64,000 nt of DNA from Agrobacterium vitis (GTDB taxonomy: Bacteria; Pseudomonadota; Alphaproteobacteria; Rhizobiales; Rhizobiaceae): the NCBI RefSeq assembly GCF_013426735.1, contig NZ_AP023272.1, positions 2,090,501 through 2,154,500 on the forward strand, in the 5' to 3' direction. The notes under the pieces are model-generated. The model ran no database searches. It saw only the letters and a list, made by a program, of their open reading frames with translations, and was not told where the DNA came from. Positions 1-8,898 of this stretch are shown piece by piece; position 1 is the first letter of the stretch, and each line of letters opens with the position of its first letter. A program made the translations under genes and the position numbers.

Positions 1-154
1 TGCCGATGGCCAGACCATCCAGAAGCCTGACAGCATGGGCTTCGGCCCCAGCGATTGGGACGACCTGCCAAGCCAGACGATCTGCACCGATATCGAGGCC
101 GGTGCCGTGCTGAAGCTGATCCACGACACGATCGTGTCAGTCCAGGAAGCGTGA
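1..154 (+). CDS. C-terminal fragment of an unidentified protein
   Basis: An open frame enters the window from the left and runs for 50 codons in frame 2 to a TGA at 152-154. The visible tail is acidic and polar, with a GFGPSDWDDLP stretch followed by a short helix-like end. I do not recognise the family. It lies upstream of cheD on the same strand but about 380 bases away, so co-transcription is uncertain. Codon use looks like that of the neighbouring chromosomal genes. Confidence 0.5.
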   Translation, partial: ADGQTIQKPDSMGFGPSDWDDLPSQTICTDIEAGAVLKLIHDTIVSVQEA

Positions 155-533
155 CTTCGTCCGCTGCATTCCTTGACCGATGAAGAGTAGACAATAAATC
201 AATATATTCATGGTTTATTAGCTAGGAAGCCAGAATGCCCGCCTTATCGGAGAGTTGGCACCATTAAATTGGGTGGTGTCTGCGTTGTGTCCGATGAGTG
301 AGCATGTTGCGATAATGTCTGGTGTAATTTCTTATCCAAAGCCTAAGGCATGATTTCTTAAACAGGTTGTCGTTTAAGGAGAACATTATGCAGAAAATAT
401 AAAGTGTTACAGCGTTCTTTGTGCGGGTTTCCAAAACGCACGGGCTGTGGCGCGGCGTGCGGACAGAAATGATCAATAGGTTTTTATCTCAATCTATGCT
501 TTCATTAGTATGTAATGTTAGGGGTCGGATTGA
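155..533. other. intergenic region upstream of cheD, no gene seen
   Basis: This stretch looks more AT-rich than its flanks. The minus-strand frame at 264-476 has no recognisable features and atypical composition, so I do not call it. I see no clear terminator or operator. It presumably holds the promoter of cheD. Confidence 0.4.
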
Positions 534-1091
534 ATGTCTTTCGTTTGGAATGCTCCAGTGGCTTCACGAATCGATCTGCCCAAGGGTCGGGTGACCATTT
601 CGCAGGGACAATTTGCCGTCAGCGACGATCCTGATTCGGTGATGACGACGGTGCTTGGCTCCTGCGTCGCGGCCTGTATTCGCGATCCCGTGCTGGGTCT
701 CGGCGGTATGAATCATTTCGTCTTGCCGGGGCCGGTTACCAAGGTCATGAGCAAGAGCGAGGCGGCGCGATATGGCTGCCAGCTGATGGAGCTTCTTGTT
801 GACGGGTTGCTGGCGCGTGGTGCAAATGTCTGGCGGCTGGAGGCAAAGATTTTTGGTGGCGCCAGTCCCGGAAACTCCTTCTATAATGTGGGGGCGCGCA
901 ATTTCGATTTCGCGCGGCAGTTTCTGGCAACGAACGGTATTGCGGTCATTGAGGAAAATGTCGGCGGCCCTTATGGCTGCAAGCTCGAATATTGGCCCTA
1001 TTCGGGCAAGACCAATTGCGTGCCGCTTGGCGGACGTATGGGTGTGAAGCCCAAGGTTACGACAATTCGGTCGCCAGCTCAGAAGGTGTGA
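534..1091 (+). CDS. cheD: CheD chemoreceptor glutamine deamidase
   Basis: CheD deamidates specific glutamines in methyl-accepting chemotaxis proteins and so tunes receptor output and adaptation in the cytoplasm. The 185-residue product has the family signature: a TVLGSCVAACIRD block with the catalytic Cys at about residue 44, followed by GGMNHFVLPG with the catalytic His at about residue 61. Length is close to that of rhizobial CheD proteins (about 180). Here the gene stands alone rather than inside a che operon, although cheW and two chemoreceptor genes lie at 14.6-23.4 kb. It converges on cobK with a gap of about 57 bases. Confidence 0.93.
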   Translation: MSFVWNAPVASRIDLPKGRVTISQGQFAVSDDPDSVMTTVLGSCVAACIRDPVLGLGGMNHFVLPGPVTKVMSKSEAARYGCQLMELLVDGLLARGANVWRLEAKIFGGASPGNSFYNVGARNFDFARQFLATNGIAVIEENVGGPYGCKLEYWPYSGKTNCVPLGGRMGVKPKVTTIRSPAQKV

Positions 1092-1148
1092 GGATATCGC
1101 CTTCACCGTGGCGAAACAAAATCAATATCAATGTGACAACGCAATCGT

Positions 1149-1841
1149 TCAGCACGCGACCGGGCGGGCGATCATCACCACGGGCAATCCCAATTTTCGG
1201 GCCGCGATAATCTTGCCGTAGCTTGCCTCGCCGCCTGAATTGCGGGTCACGAGATGGGTGATGGCATGGCTTTCCAGCAGGGCTTTTTCTGATTCCCAAT
1301 CCGCTGACGCTTTGCCGACAACGATGTCGGCATGGGTAAAGGGCAGCGGCGTTGAAGGCGCATCCACCATGCGGATCACAAAGTGGCAATCCGTTCGCCG
1401 CGCAAATATGTCGATATATTGCCGCCCCAGCGCCAGGAAGACCCTGGCTCCCTCCGGCAATGTATGGGCCGCCGCTTCCAGCGTTTCGACCATGATCCAG
1501 CGGTCCCCGTCTTGTTCCAGCCATTGCGGGCGCAGATGCACGGTCAGCGGGATCTTTGCTTTCCGGCAGGCTTTGACGGCATGGGCGGATATCTGCTGGG
1601 CAAACGGATGGGTGGCGTCGATCACCCTGGTAATGCCTTCACTCCTCAGATAGGCCACCAGCCCATCGACACCGCCGAAGCCACCGATGCGGACGTCTCC
1701 AGCCAGACTGGCCGGATATTCGGTGCGTCCGGCAAGCGCGGTAATGACGAAAGCCTCACCTTGCTCCACCAGCTCTGCGGCAAGCTTTGCCGCCTCTGCT
1801 GTGCCGCCGAGAATGAGGATGCGTTCAGGAGGCGATGGCAA
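1149..1841 (-). CDS. cobK: precorrin-6A reductase (CobK/CbiJ)
   Basis: CobK reduces precorrin-6A to dihydro-precorrin-6B with NADPH in corrin ring synthesis. The 230-residue product opens with a Rossmann-type ILILGGTAEA loop and carries the family-typical DATHPFA segment near residue 76, followed by HAVKACRKA. The start appears to be a TTG at 1841-1839: no ATG lies near the conserved N-terminus, and a GGGAG ribosome-binding site sits 6 bases upstream, inside cbiD. The first codons overlap the end of cbiD by 17 bases, which suggests translational coupling in a cbiD-cobK operon. Confidence 0.9.
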   Translation of the reverse strand: MPSPPERILILGGTAEAAKLAAELVEQGEAFVITALAGRTEYPASLAGDVRIGGFGGVDGLVAYLRSEGITRVIDATHPFAQQISAHAVKACRKAKIPLTVHLRPQWLEQDGDRWIMVETLEAAAHTLPEGARVFLALGRQYIDIFARRTDCHFVIRMVDAPSTPLPFTHADIVVGKASADWESEKALLESHAITHLVTRNSGGEASYGKIIAARKLGLPVVMIARPVAC

Positions 1842-2952
1842 GGATCGCTCCCGCTCGGTCGGTGACGATCACATCGACCGCGATATCGGCACCGCGCAGG
1901 ACTGACAGGGCTGTCTGTCTTGCCCTTTGCGCAATCGGGGTCGCCATGTCCAGATTGTTTTGCCGGGTGATGTCGAGGATTTCCAGTGCGGTGTTGGCAG
2001 ACCTGATCCTCTCCTTGATGTCTTGCGAGAGAGGATGATCGGAGATCAATGTTTCCATGAAGGAATTGTCGATCTGGCTGCGGGCGGAATGTAGATCCAG
2101 TGCGCCTTGCGCCAGCTTGCTCAACTTGGCAAATCCACCCGCAATCGTCAGCCGGGGCACGGGATGCTGGCGCAGATATTTGAGCAGGCCGCCGGCAAAA
2201 TCACCCATGTCCAGCAGCGCTTCCTGCGGCAGGCCATAAAGCTGCTGGGCGGCGCGTTCGGAAGTCGAGCCGGTGGCGCCAAGCACATGCGGAAGGCCCA
2301 TGGCACGTGCGACATCGATGCCGCGATGGATGGAGTGAATCCAGGCGGCACAGGAAAATGGATTGACGATGCCGGTGGTGCCGAGCACCGAAAGCCCGCC
2401 GATAATGCCCAGGCGCGGGTTCCATGTCTTTTCCGCCAGCGCCTGCCCGCCAGGAATGGAAACGGTGATTTCCACATCGGGCGCCACTCCATGCTGTTTG
2501 GCCAGCGCCTCCACCTCGGCCACCATCATCGCGCGCGGGACGGGGTTGATGGCTGGTTCACCGATGGCCAGCGGCAGGCCGGGCCGAGTCACCGTGCCGA
2601 CGCCGTCGCCCGCCACGAAGCGGATGCCAGAACCGGCGGCGATACGCCGCACAATGGCGATCACGGTCGCGCCATGGGTCACATCAGGGTCGTCGCCCGC
2701 GTCCTTGATGATTCCCGCCGAGGCTTGGCCACCCGCGATCTGTTCATAGGCGAGCGCAAAGGCTGGTTCCTGGCCGCCCGGCAGGCGGATCGACACCGGA
2801 TCGGGAAATTCACCGGTCAAAAGCGCCGTCAGCGCTGCCTTGGTCGCGGCTGTCGCGCAGGCGCCTGTGGTCCACCCCTTGCGCAGCGGTCCATTCGGCT
2901 TGCGCGAAGCAGCGGCATTGGGTGTTTCGGTTGGCGGCGCGGCTTCGGTCAT
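1825..2952 (-). CDS. cbiD: cobalt-precorrin-5B C1-methyltransferase (CbiD)
   Basis: CbiD-family enzymes methylate C1 of the corrin ring using S-adenosylmethionine. The 375-residue product has the family N-terminus LRKGWTTGACATAATKAAL at about residues 23-41, a GDGVGTVTRPGL loop and a C-terminal MGDFAGGLLKY region. CbiD is classically an anaerobic-pathway protein, whereas its neighbours (CobK, CobA, CobB, CobC) carry aerobic-pathway names; many rhizobia use this mixture, presumably with CbiD in place of CobF. The gene is divergent from cobA across about 140 bases and overlaps cobK downstream. ATG at 2952 begins a polar leader before the conserved domain, so a slightly later start is possible. 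Confidence 0.92.
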   Translation of the reverse strand: MTEAAPPTETPNAAASRKPNGPLRKGWTTGACATAATKAALTALLTGEFPDPVSIRLPGGQEPAFALAYEQIAGGQASAGIIKDAGDDPDVTHGATVIAIVRRIAAGSGIRFVAGDGVGTVTRPGLPLAIGEPAINPVPRAMMVAEVEALAKQHGVAPDVEITVSIPGGQALAEKTWNPRLGIIGGLSVLGTTGIVNPFSCAAWIHSIHRGIDVARAMGLPHVLGATGSTSERAAQQLYGLPQEALLDMGDFAGGLLKYLRQHPVPRLTIAGGFAKLSKLAQGALDLHSARSQIDNSFMETLISDHPLSQDIKERIRSANTALEILDITRQNNLDMATPIAQRARQTALSVLRGADIAVDVIVTDRAGAILAIAS

Positions 2953-3094
2953 GGCTCTTTATAGGCAAGGCTTGCGGCGGGGGGAAGATGGAGGCGTCTT
3001 TTGCCATTCATTCGGGCAAACCACTTTTATGGCAGTAATATTTTCCCCGCCAGCCGATTTCGGTTTGGGAAATTATGCAGTAGATCTTCTCGCC

Positions 3095-3937
3095 ATGATG
3101 CAAGATGTTTTCAAGCCTTTGCCCCTATTGCAGCCGGGCCATGTCTGGCTGGCGGGGGCAGGGCCGGGTGATCCAGGTTTGTTGACGCTGTTGGCGGTGC
3201 GTGGCCTGTCCATGGCGGATGTGATTGTTCATGACGCGCTGGTGGATGAGGCTTGCCTTGCCTACGCCAATCCAGGTGCCGTGCTGGAATATGCTGGCAA
3301 GCGTGGCGGCAAGCCCTCGGCACGGCAGCGCGATATTTCCCTACGGCTGGTGGAACTGGCGAAATCCGGCAAGCGGGTGCTGCGGCTGAAAGGCGGCGAC
3401 CCCTTCGTCTTTGGGCGCGGCGGTGAGGAAGCGCTGACATTGGTCGAGCATGGCGTGCCGTTTCGCATCGTGCCGGGCATTACGGCAGGCATTGGCGGGC
3501 TGGCCTATGCGGGCATTCCCGTCACCCACCGCGAGGTCAACCATGCCGTCACCTTCCTGACCGGTCACGATTCATCCGGCGCCATGCCTGACGGAATTGA
3601 TTGGCAGGCGGTGGCCAAAGGTTCCCGCGTAATTGTCATGTATATGGCGATGAAGCATATGGGCCATATCGCCGCGCAATTGATGGCGGCAGGACGCCAG
3701 CCCGAAGAGCCGCTGGCCTTTGTCTGCGACGCAGCAACGGACCGGCAACGGGTGCTGGAAACCACGCTGGGCGAAGCGGATGTCGCCATGCAGGCAGCAG
3801 GCATTCTGCCTCCCGCTATCGTGGTGCTGGGCGAGGTGGTGCGTCTTCGCCCCTCGCTGGATTGGCTGGGAGCCTTGTCGGGCCGGGGTTTGCAACCGGA
3901 CCCCTTTGCCAATCGAAGCTTAAAGGATACGGCATGA
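3095..3937 (+). CDS. cobA: uroporphyrinogen-III C-methyltransferase (SUMT)
   Basis: CobA adds two methyl groups to uroporphyrinogen III to give precorrin-2, the entry step of the B12 branch. The product (280 residues from the ATG at 3095) has both S-AdoMet methylase signatures: VWLAGAGPGDPGLLT at residues 17-31 and RLKGGDPFVFGRGGEE near residue 100. The frame is open upstream to 2840, but that part overlaps cbiD and lacks homology-like content; ATG 3098 and ATG 3029 are alternatives and no strong ribosome-binding site decides among them. It is the first gene of the plus-strand run cobA-cobB-cobC-cobD and overlaps cobB in an ATGA. Confidence 0.93.
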   Translation: MMQDVFKPLPLLQPGHVWLAGAGPGDPGLLTLLAVRGLSMADVIVHDALVDEACLAYANPGAVLEYAGKRGGKPSARQRDISLRLVELAKSGKRVLRLKGGDPFVFGRGGEEALTLVEHGVPFRIVPGITAGIGGLAYAGIPVTHREVNHAVTFLTGHDSSGAMPDGIDWQAVAKGSRVIVMYMAMKHMGHIAAQLMAAGRQPEEPLAFVCDAATDRQRVLETTLGEADVAMQAAGILPPAIVVLGEVVRLRPSLDWLGALSGRGLQPDPFANRSLKDTA

Positions 3938-5244
3938 GTGGCCTTCTGATTGCCGCGCCTGCCTCCGGGTCAGGTAAGACCACCGTCACGCTTGGCCTAT
4001 TGCGCGCCTTGAGCGAGGCCGGTCATAAGCTGGCGCCGGGCAAGGCCGGGCCGGATTATATCGATCCGGCCTTTCATGCGGCGGCAAGCGGTGAGACCTG
4101 CCTGAATTTCGACCCCTGGGCGATGCGACCGGAATTGATTGCCGCCAATGCCGCCCTGCACCGTCAGGGTGGCCGAACCTTGGTGGTTGAGGCGATGATG
4201 GGGCTTTACGACGGGGCGGCGGATGGTACCGGTTCGGCGGCGGATCTTGCCCTGATGCTCGGCCTGTCGGTGGTGCTGGTGGTCGATTGCGCCCGCACCT
4301 CGCATTCCGTCGCCGCTTTGGTAAAGGGCTTTGCCGATTTCAGGCCTGGTCTGCTGATGGTCGGCGTTATCATCAACCGGGTCGCCAGCGACCGGCATGA
4401 GGCGATGCTGCGCCAGGCGTTGGAGACAATCCGCATGCCGGTGCTGGGCGTGATCCGCAGCGATACGGGGCTTTCACTGCCGGAGCGGCATCTGGGACTG
4501 GTGCAGGCGGCGGAGCAGGCTGATCTTGAAGGCTTCATCAGCCATGCCGCGCAGGTGGTAGCAAAAGGCTGTGATCTCGACGCCATTATCAGGGCTGCCG
4601 CTCGCTGCCCTGATCCGGTCTCGGAGGCCAATATTTCCCGGCTTGTGCCGCTGGGGCATCACATCGCCGTGGCGCGGGACGAAGCGTTTGCCTTTTGCTA
4701 TGAGCATATGCTGCTGGGCTGGCGACGCCGCGGCGCGCAGATCAGCTTCTTTTCGCCCCTGAAGGATGAGGCTCCGGCAGGTGATGCCGATGCGGTCTAT
4801 TTGCCTGGCGGTTATCCCGAACTTCATGCCGGAAGGATTGCCAATGCCTACCGGTTCCGGGCGGGAATGCTGGCGGCGGCGGCAAGGCCGGTGAAAATTT
4901 ACGGGGAATGCGGTGGCTATATGGTGCTGGGTGAAGGGTTGACCGACGCGGATGGAACCGACCATGCGATGCTGGGGCTTTTACCGCTGAAAACCAGCTT
5001 TGCCGCGCGTAAGCGCCATCTGGGTTACCGGCTTTTGCGACCATTGGCGGGAGATTTCTTTCCCCATGCCATGACCGGCCATGAGTTTCATTATTCGACC
5101 GTGATCGAGGAAGGCGAGGGCGACCGGCTGTTTGCCGCCGAGGATGCCCTGGGCGTATCGCTGGGGCAGGTCGGGTTGCGGCGCGCCAATGTGGCTGGCT
5201 CCTATATGCATCTGATCGACCGTGCGGGCGAGAACAGGTCATGA
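3934..5244 (+). CDS. cobB: cobyrinic acid a,c-diamide synthase
   Basis: CobB uses ATP and glutamine to amidate the a and c side chains of (hydrogeno)byrinic acid. The 436-residue protein has an N-terminal dethiobiotin-synthetase-like ATPase half with a P-loop APASGSGKTT (residues 8-17) and a KAGPDYIDP segment. The C-terminal half is a class I glutamine amidotransferase with the nucleophile Cys in GECGGYMVLG near residue 326 and a conserved His in the later GHEFHYS segment. The start ATG shares four bases with the cobA stop, and its own stop overlaps the start of cobC, so the operon is translationally coupled. Confidence 0.93.
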   Translation: MSGLLIAAPASGSGKTTVTLGLLRALSEAGHKLAPGKAGPDYIDPAFHAAASGETCLNFDPWAMRPELIAANAALHRQGGRTLVVEAMMGLYDGAADGTGSAADLALMLGLSVVLVVDCARTSHSVAALVKGFADFRPGLLMVGVIINRVASDRHEAMLRQALETIRMPVLGVIRSDTGLSLPERHLGLVQAAEQADLEGFISHAAQVVAKGCDLDAIIRAAARCPDPVSEANISRLVPLGHHIAVARDEAFAFCYEHMLLGWRRRGAQISFFSPLKDEAPAGDADAVYLPGGYPELHAGRIANAYRFRAGMLAAAARPVKIYGECGGYMVLGEGLTDADGTDHAMLGLLPLKTSFAARKRHLGYRLLRPLAGDFFPHAMTGHEFHYSTVIEEGEGDRLFAAEDALGVSLGQVGLRRANVAGSYMHLIDRAGENRS

Positions 5245-6254
5245 CCTTACAGACCGGCCAGATCATTGCCCATGGCGGCGGCCTTGCTGCGGCAGCGCGC
5301 CTTTATGGCGGGAGCGTTGAAGACTGGCTGGACCTGTCCACCGGCATCAATCCCTGTCCACCGGATCTGCCCGCTATCGATGCCCGCGCCTGGCACCGCC
5401 TGCCGGACCGCGAACGCGAGGATGCAACGCGGCTTGCAGCGCGGGATTTTTATCGCAGCGGAACCGTTCTGCCGCTGCCGGTTCCCGGCACGCAATCGGT
5501 CATCCAGCTTTTGCCGAAGTTGATGGATGCGGGCAGGCGCGCCGCCATTTTGAGCCCCACCTATGGGGAATATGCCCGCAGCCTCACGCTGGCTGGTATC
5601 GGCGTCGATGCGGTGGATGGGCTTGAGACCATCACGTCAGTCCATGGGCTGGCGGTGGTGGTGAACCCCAACAATCCGACCGGGCTGCAGATCGGAAGAG
5701 CGGAACTGGTCGCGGTTGCGCAGCGCATGGCGGTCCATGGCGGTCTTTTGCTGGTGGATGAAGCCTTCGCCGATGCGCAGCCGGAGCACTCTCTGGCGTC
5801 GCTGGTGGCGGATCATCCCAATCTCGTGCTGTTTCGTTCCTTCGGCAAATTCTTCGGTTTGGCGGGTTTGAGGCTGGGCTTTGTGATTGCCGAACAGGTG
5901 CTGTTGGACCGGTTTGCCTGTTGGCTCGGCCCGTGGGCGGTTTCCGGCCCGGCTCTGTCGGTGGCGACCCAATTGTTCAGCGCCGATCACCATGCGCTTC
6001 GCACTCGGATCTTTGCGCGCAAGGCGGCGCTTGATGCGGTTTTGGCGCAAGCAGGTTTGACGGTGATCGGTGGTACGCCGCTGTTTTCACTGGTGGAGCA
6101 TACGGATGCGGCGAAGATCCATGCTCATCTGGCGCGGGTGCATATCCTAACGCGGATTTTTGAGTATGCGCCGGGCTGGTTGCGGATCGGTCTGACGCCC
6201 GACGAAGAGGCCGATGCCCGGCTTCTGGCTGCCTTGCAGGCCTTCCAGTCATGA
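5241..6254 (+). CDS. cobC: threonine-phosphate decarboxylase / CobC aminotransferase-fold enzyme
   Basis: CobC-type enzymes are PLP-dependent and supply (R)-1-amino-2-propanol phosphate, the linker between corrin ring and nucleotide loop. The 337-residue protein has the class I/II aminotransferase fold: a DLSTGINPCP motif near residue 30, VNPNNPTG in the PLP-phosphate region, a VDEAF segment with the pyridine-binding Asp, and the Schiff-base Lys in SFGKFFGLAGLRLGF near residue 203. The start ATG overlaps the cobB stop in ATGA and the 3' end overlaps cobD, so it sits inside the same coupled operon. Confidence 0.9.
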   Translation: MTLQTGQIIAHGGGLAAAARLYGGSVEDWLDLSTGINPCPPDLPAIDARAWHRLPDREREDATRLAARDFYRSGTVLPLPVPGTQSVIQLLPKLMDAGRRAAILSPTYGEYARSLTLAGIGVDAVDGLETITSVHGLAVVVNPNNPTGLQIGRAELVAVAQRMAVHGGLLLVDEAFADAQPEHSLASLVADHPNLVLFRSFGKFFGLAGLRLGFVIAEQVLLDRFACWLGPWAVSGPALSVATQLFSADHHALRTRIFARKAALDAVLAQAGLTVIGGTPLFSLVEHTDAAKIHAHLARVHILTRIFEYAPGWLRIGLTPDEEADARLLAALQAFQS

Positions 6255-7222
6255 TGGAAGCACATCTGCTTATTTTAGCTCTGGCGCTGGTGCTTGACCG
6301 CGTGGTTGGCGATCCGCCCTGGCTATGGTCGCGCCTGCCGCATCCGGTCGTGGTGTTTGGCACATGTATTTCGGCCTTCGACCGGCTGCTGAACCGGCCG
6401 ATTCTAGCCGATCCGCTGCGCAAGGCGGGCGGGGTGCTGACGATTGCGCTTCTGCTGATGGCAAGCCTTGGCGTTGGATATGGGCTGCATCTTCTGTTTA
6501 CGGCGCTCGGATTTCTCGGGGTGCTGCTGGAAATTGCCGTCACGGCGGTGTTCCTGGCGCAGAAAAGTCTGCTGGACCACGTGAAGGCCGTCGCCGATGG
6601 CTTACTGTATGAGGGCCTTGCCGGTGGTCGCCGGGCTGTGTCGATGATTGTCGGGCGTGATCCCGATGTGCTTGATGAGGCCGGTGTGGCGCGTGCCGCG
6701 CTGGAAAGCCTGTCGGAAAACTTTGCCGATGGGGTGGTGGCGCCCGCCTTCTGGTATGGCCTGCTCGGCCTGCCGGGTCTGTTTGCCTATAAAATGCTGA
6801 ACACTGCCGATTCGATGATCGGTCACAAATCCGAGCGCTATATGCAATTCGGCTGGGCTTCTGCCCGGCTGGATGATCTGGCCAATTGGCCTGCTGCCCG
6901 GCTGGCGGGATTGTTGATCGTCTGTGCTGCCGGCACTGGTGAGGGTATAGCGACGGCTAAAAGGTGCTTTACGGTGATGATGGCTGATCACGGACTGCAT
7001 CGCTCGCCCAATTCCGGCTGGCCGGAAGCGGCGGCGGCGGGCGCGCTGGATGTGGCGCTGGCGGGGCCGCGTATCTATGCCGGAGACTTGGTCTACGAGC
7101 CAATGATGAATGCTGCGGGGCAACGCACCATCGGTGGTGAGGATATCCGGCGCGGTCTTGTGCTGATTGACGATGCCTGGCGTATCGGTGTTGGCATTTT
7201 GGTACTGCTGGTCCTGTTGTGA
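6251..7222 (+). CDS. cobD: adenosylcobinamide-phosphate synthase (CobD/CbiB)
   Basis: This integral membrane enzyme attaches aminopropanol (phosphate) to adenosylcobyric acid to give adenosylcobinamide (phosphate). The 323-residue product begins with a hydrophobic helix and the family motif LDRVVGDPPWLW near residue 14. It continues with conserved ESLSENFADGVVAPAFWY and NTADSMIGHKSERY segments and several hydrophobic spans. Two adjacent ATG codons begin at 6251, overlapping the cobC stop. It is the last gene of the plus-strand cob run; about 120 bases separate it from mgtE. Confidence 0.92.
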   Translation: MMEAHLLILALALVLDRVVGDPPWLWSRLPHPVVVFGTCISAFDRLLNRPILADPLRKAGGVLTIALLLMASLGVGYGLHLLFTALGFLGVLLEIAVTAVFLAQKSLLDHVKAVADGLLYEGLAGGRRAVSMIVGRDPDVLDEAGVARAALESLSENFADGVVAPAFWYGLLGLPGLFAYKMLNTADSMIGHKSERYMQFGWASARLDDLANWPAARLAGLLIVCAAGTGEGIATAKRCFTVMMADHGLHRSPNSGWPEAAAAGALDVALAGPRIYAGDLVYEPMMNAAGQRTIGGEDIRRGLVLIDDAWRIGVGILVLLVLL

Positions 7223-7343
7223 CGGATAACCTGCTGTTTTTTGTGGCATGTATCGTCACTGTCATGCACTTATGGTGAAGCTGATCCGGTGAAATACAGG
7301 ATTCGTTTGCGGCAGGCCGCCGTGAACCGAACGGGGCGCGAGT

Positions 7344-8759
7344 ATGAGTGATATTGAAGAACAGCTACGCCCGCGTCATTCCCGTGACGATGAAAAGGCC
7401 GATATCTACGACGAGGATGGCTCGATCCGCAGCGATTTTCGCGCTCTGGTCGGTGCTGCCATCGCTGATCGCGATGTGCTGTTCCTGCGCAAGGAAGTCG
7501 CGCATCTGCACGAATCGGAAATGGGCGACCTGATCGAGGCGATCCAGCCGGATCAGCGACTGGCGCTGATTACCCTTCTGGGTGACGATTTCGACATGAC
7601 GGCGTTGACCGAGGTGGATGACGCCATCCGCCTTCAGATTGTCGACCAGATGCCGAACGAGCAGATTGCCGCTGCCATCGGCGATCTCGATTCGGACGAT
7701 GCCGTCTACATTCTCGAAGACCTCGACGAGGAAGACCGCGACGAAATCCTCGCGCAATTGCCGTTTACCGAGCGGGTGCGGCTGCGGCGCGCGCTGGATT
7801 ACCCGGAAAGCTCTGCCGGACGGCGTATGCAGTCGGAATTCGTGGCCGTGCCACCCTTCTGGGCGGTGGGCCAGACCATTGACTATATGCGCGAAGAAGA
7901 AGGTCTGCCCGAGAGCTTCACTCAGATTTTCGTCATTGATCCCACCTTCAAGCTGCTGGGTGTGGTCGATCTCGACCGTATCCTGCGCACCAAGCGGCAG
8001 GTGAAGATCGAAACCATTATGCGCGAGACCAACCACCCTATCCCGGCTGAAATGGACCAGGAAGAGGCGGCGCAACTGTTCGAGCAATACGATCTTCTCT
8101 CTGCCGCCGTGGTCGATGAAGGCGGGCGCCTGGTCGGCGTGCTGACCATCGATGACGTGGTTGACGTGATCCAGGAAGAGGCCGAGGAAGACTTGATGCG
8201 CCTGGGCGGCGTCGGCGATGAAGAATTGTCGGACAGCATTCCAGAGACATCCCGCTCGCGCGTTCCGTGGCTGCTGGTCAATCTGTTGACCGCTTTCCTT
8301 GCCGCTTCGGTGATCTCGCTGTTTGAGGCAACCATTGAGCAGATCGTTGCGCTGGCCGTGTTGATGCCGATTGTGGCGGGCATGGGCGGCAATGCCGGGT
8401 CGCAGACCATGACGGTGACGGTCCGGGCGCTCGCCACCCGCAATCTCGACATTCACAATGCTTGGCGAGTAGTGCGGCGCGAAGCGGGTGTCGGGTTGTT
8501 GAACGGGTTGATCTTCGGCGTGTTGATCGGCGTCATTGCCGGGTTCTGGTTTCATGACCCCAATATCGGCGGCATCATTGCCTCGGCCATGCTGATCAAC
8601 ATGATGGCCGCTGCCATTGCCGGCATTCTCATTCCGCTATTGTTGGACAAGATCGGTGCCGACCCGGCGGTCTCCTCTGCGGTTTTCGTGACCACTGTCA
8701 CCGATATTACCGGTTTCTTTTCGTTTCTGGGGCTGGCCACCTGGTGGTTTGCGATCTAG
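7344..8759 (+). CDS. mgtE: MgtE magnesium transporter
   Basis: MgtE is a Mg2+-gated channel/transporter of the inner membrane. The 471-residue protein shows the canonical order: an acidic N-terminal helical-repeat domain (residues 20-150, with LDSDDAVYILEDLDEEDRDE), a CBS-domain pair (about 155-275) and five hydrophobic helices in the C-terminal 190 residues. The signature MPIVAGMGGNAGSQTMTV lies near residue 340, and a conserved acidic residue (GADP) precedes the last helix. I saw no Mg2+ leader element in the 120-base upstream gap. It is probably transcribed on its own. Confidence 0.94.
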   Translation: MSDIEEQLRPRHSRDDEKADIYDEDGSIRSDFRALVGAAIADRDVLFLRKEVAHLHESEMGDLIEAIQPDQRLALITLLGDDFDMTALTEVDDAIRLQIVDQMPNEQIAAAIGDLDSDDAVYILEDLDEEDRDEILAQLPFTERVRLRRALDYPESSAGRRMQSEFVAVPPFWAVGQTIDYMREEEGLPESFTQIFVIDPTFKLLGVVDLDRILRTKRQVKIETIMRETNHPIPAEMDQEEAAQLFEQYDLLSAAVVDEGGRLVGVLTIDDVVDVIQEEAEEDLMRLGGVGDEELSDSIPETSRSRVPWLLVNLLTAFLAASVISLFEATIEQIVALAVLMPIVAGMGGNAGSQTMTVTVRALATRNLDIHNAWRVVRREAGVGLLNGLIFGVLIGVIAGFWFHDPNIGGIIASAMLINMMAAAIAGILIPLLLDKIGADPAVSSAVFVTTVTDITGFFSFLGLATWWFAI

Positions 8760-8844
8760 GCGCTTTGAGCGCACCATCTGCAATTGGCAAAATCGGTCAA
8801 AGCAGCGAGATGTTTCCCGCCTGAGGCAGCGAGGTGAACAAAAA

Positions 8845-8872
8845 TTGACTTTTACGTCAAAGTTAATATGAT
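8845..8872 (+). promoter_or_regulatory. merR promoter with dyad operator
   Basis: TTGAC (8845-8849) and GTCAA (8856-8860) form a perfect 5-base dyad around TTTTAC. TTGACT also serves as a -35 hexamer, with TATGAT (8867-8872) as a -10 after 16 bases, about 27 bases before the merR ATG. The site resembles the TTTACGT-type operators of LiuR-like MerR proteins, so autoregulation is a reasonable inference. Confidence 0.55.
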
Positions 8873-8898
8873 TATCGTCTTGAGCGATACGGAACACC

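Noticed and set aside
264..476. A 70-residue minus-strand frame upstream of cheD
   Set aside because: No ribosome-binding site, no family pattern and AT-rich atypical composition; it overlaps a likely promoter region.
3029..3094. Earlier starts for cobA
   Set aside because: The extra N-terminal residues have no counterpart in the conserved start of the SUMT domain, and no ribosome-binding site favours them.
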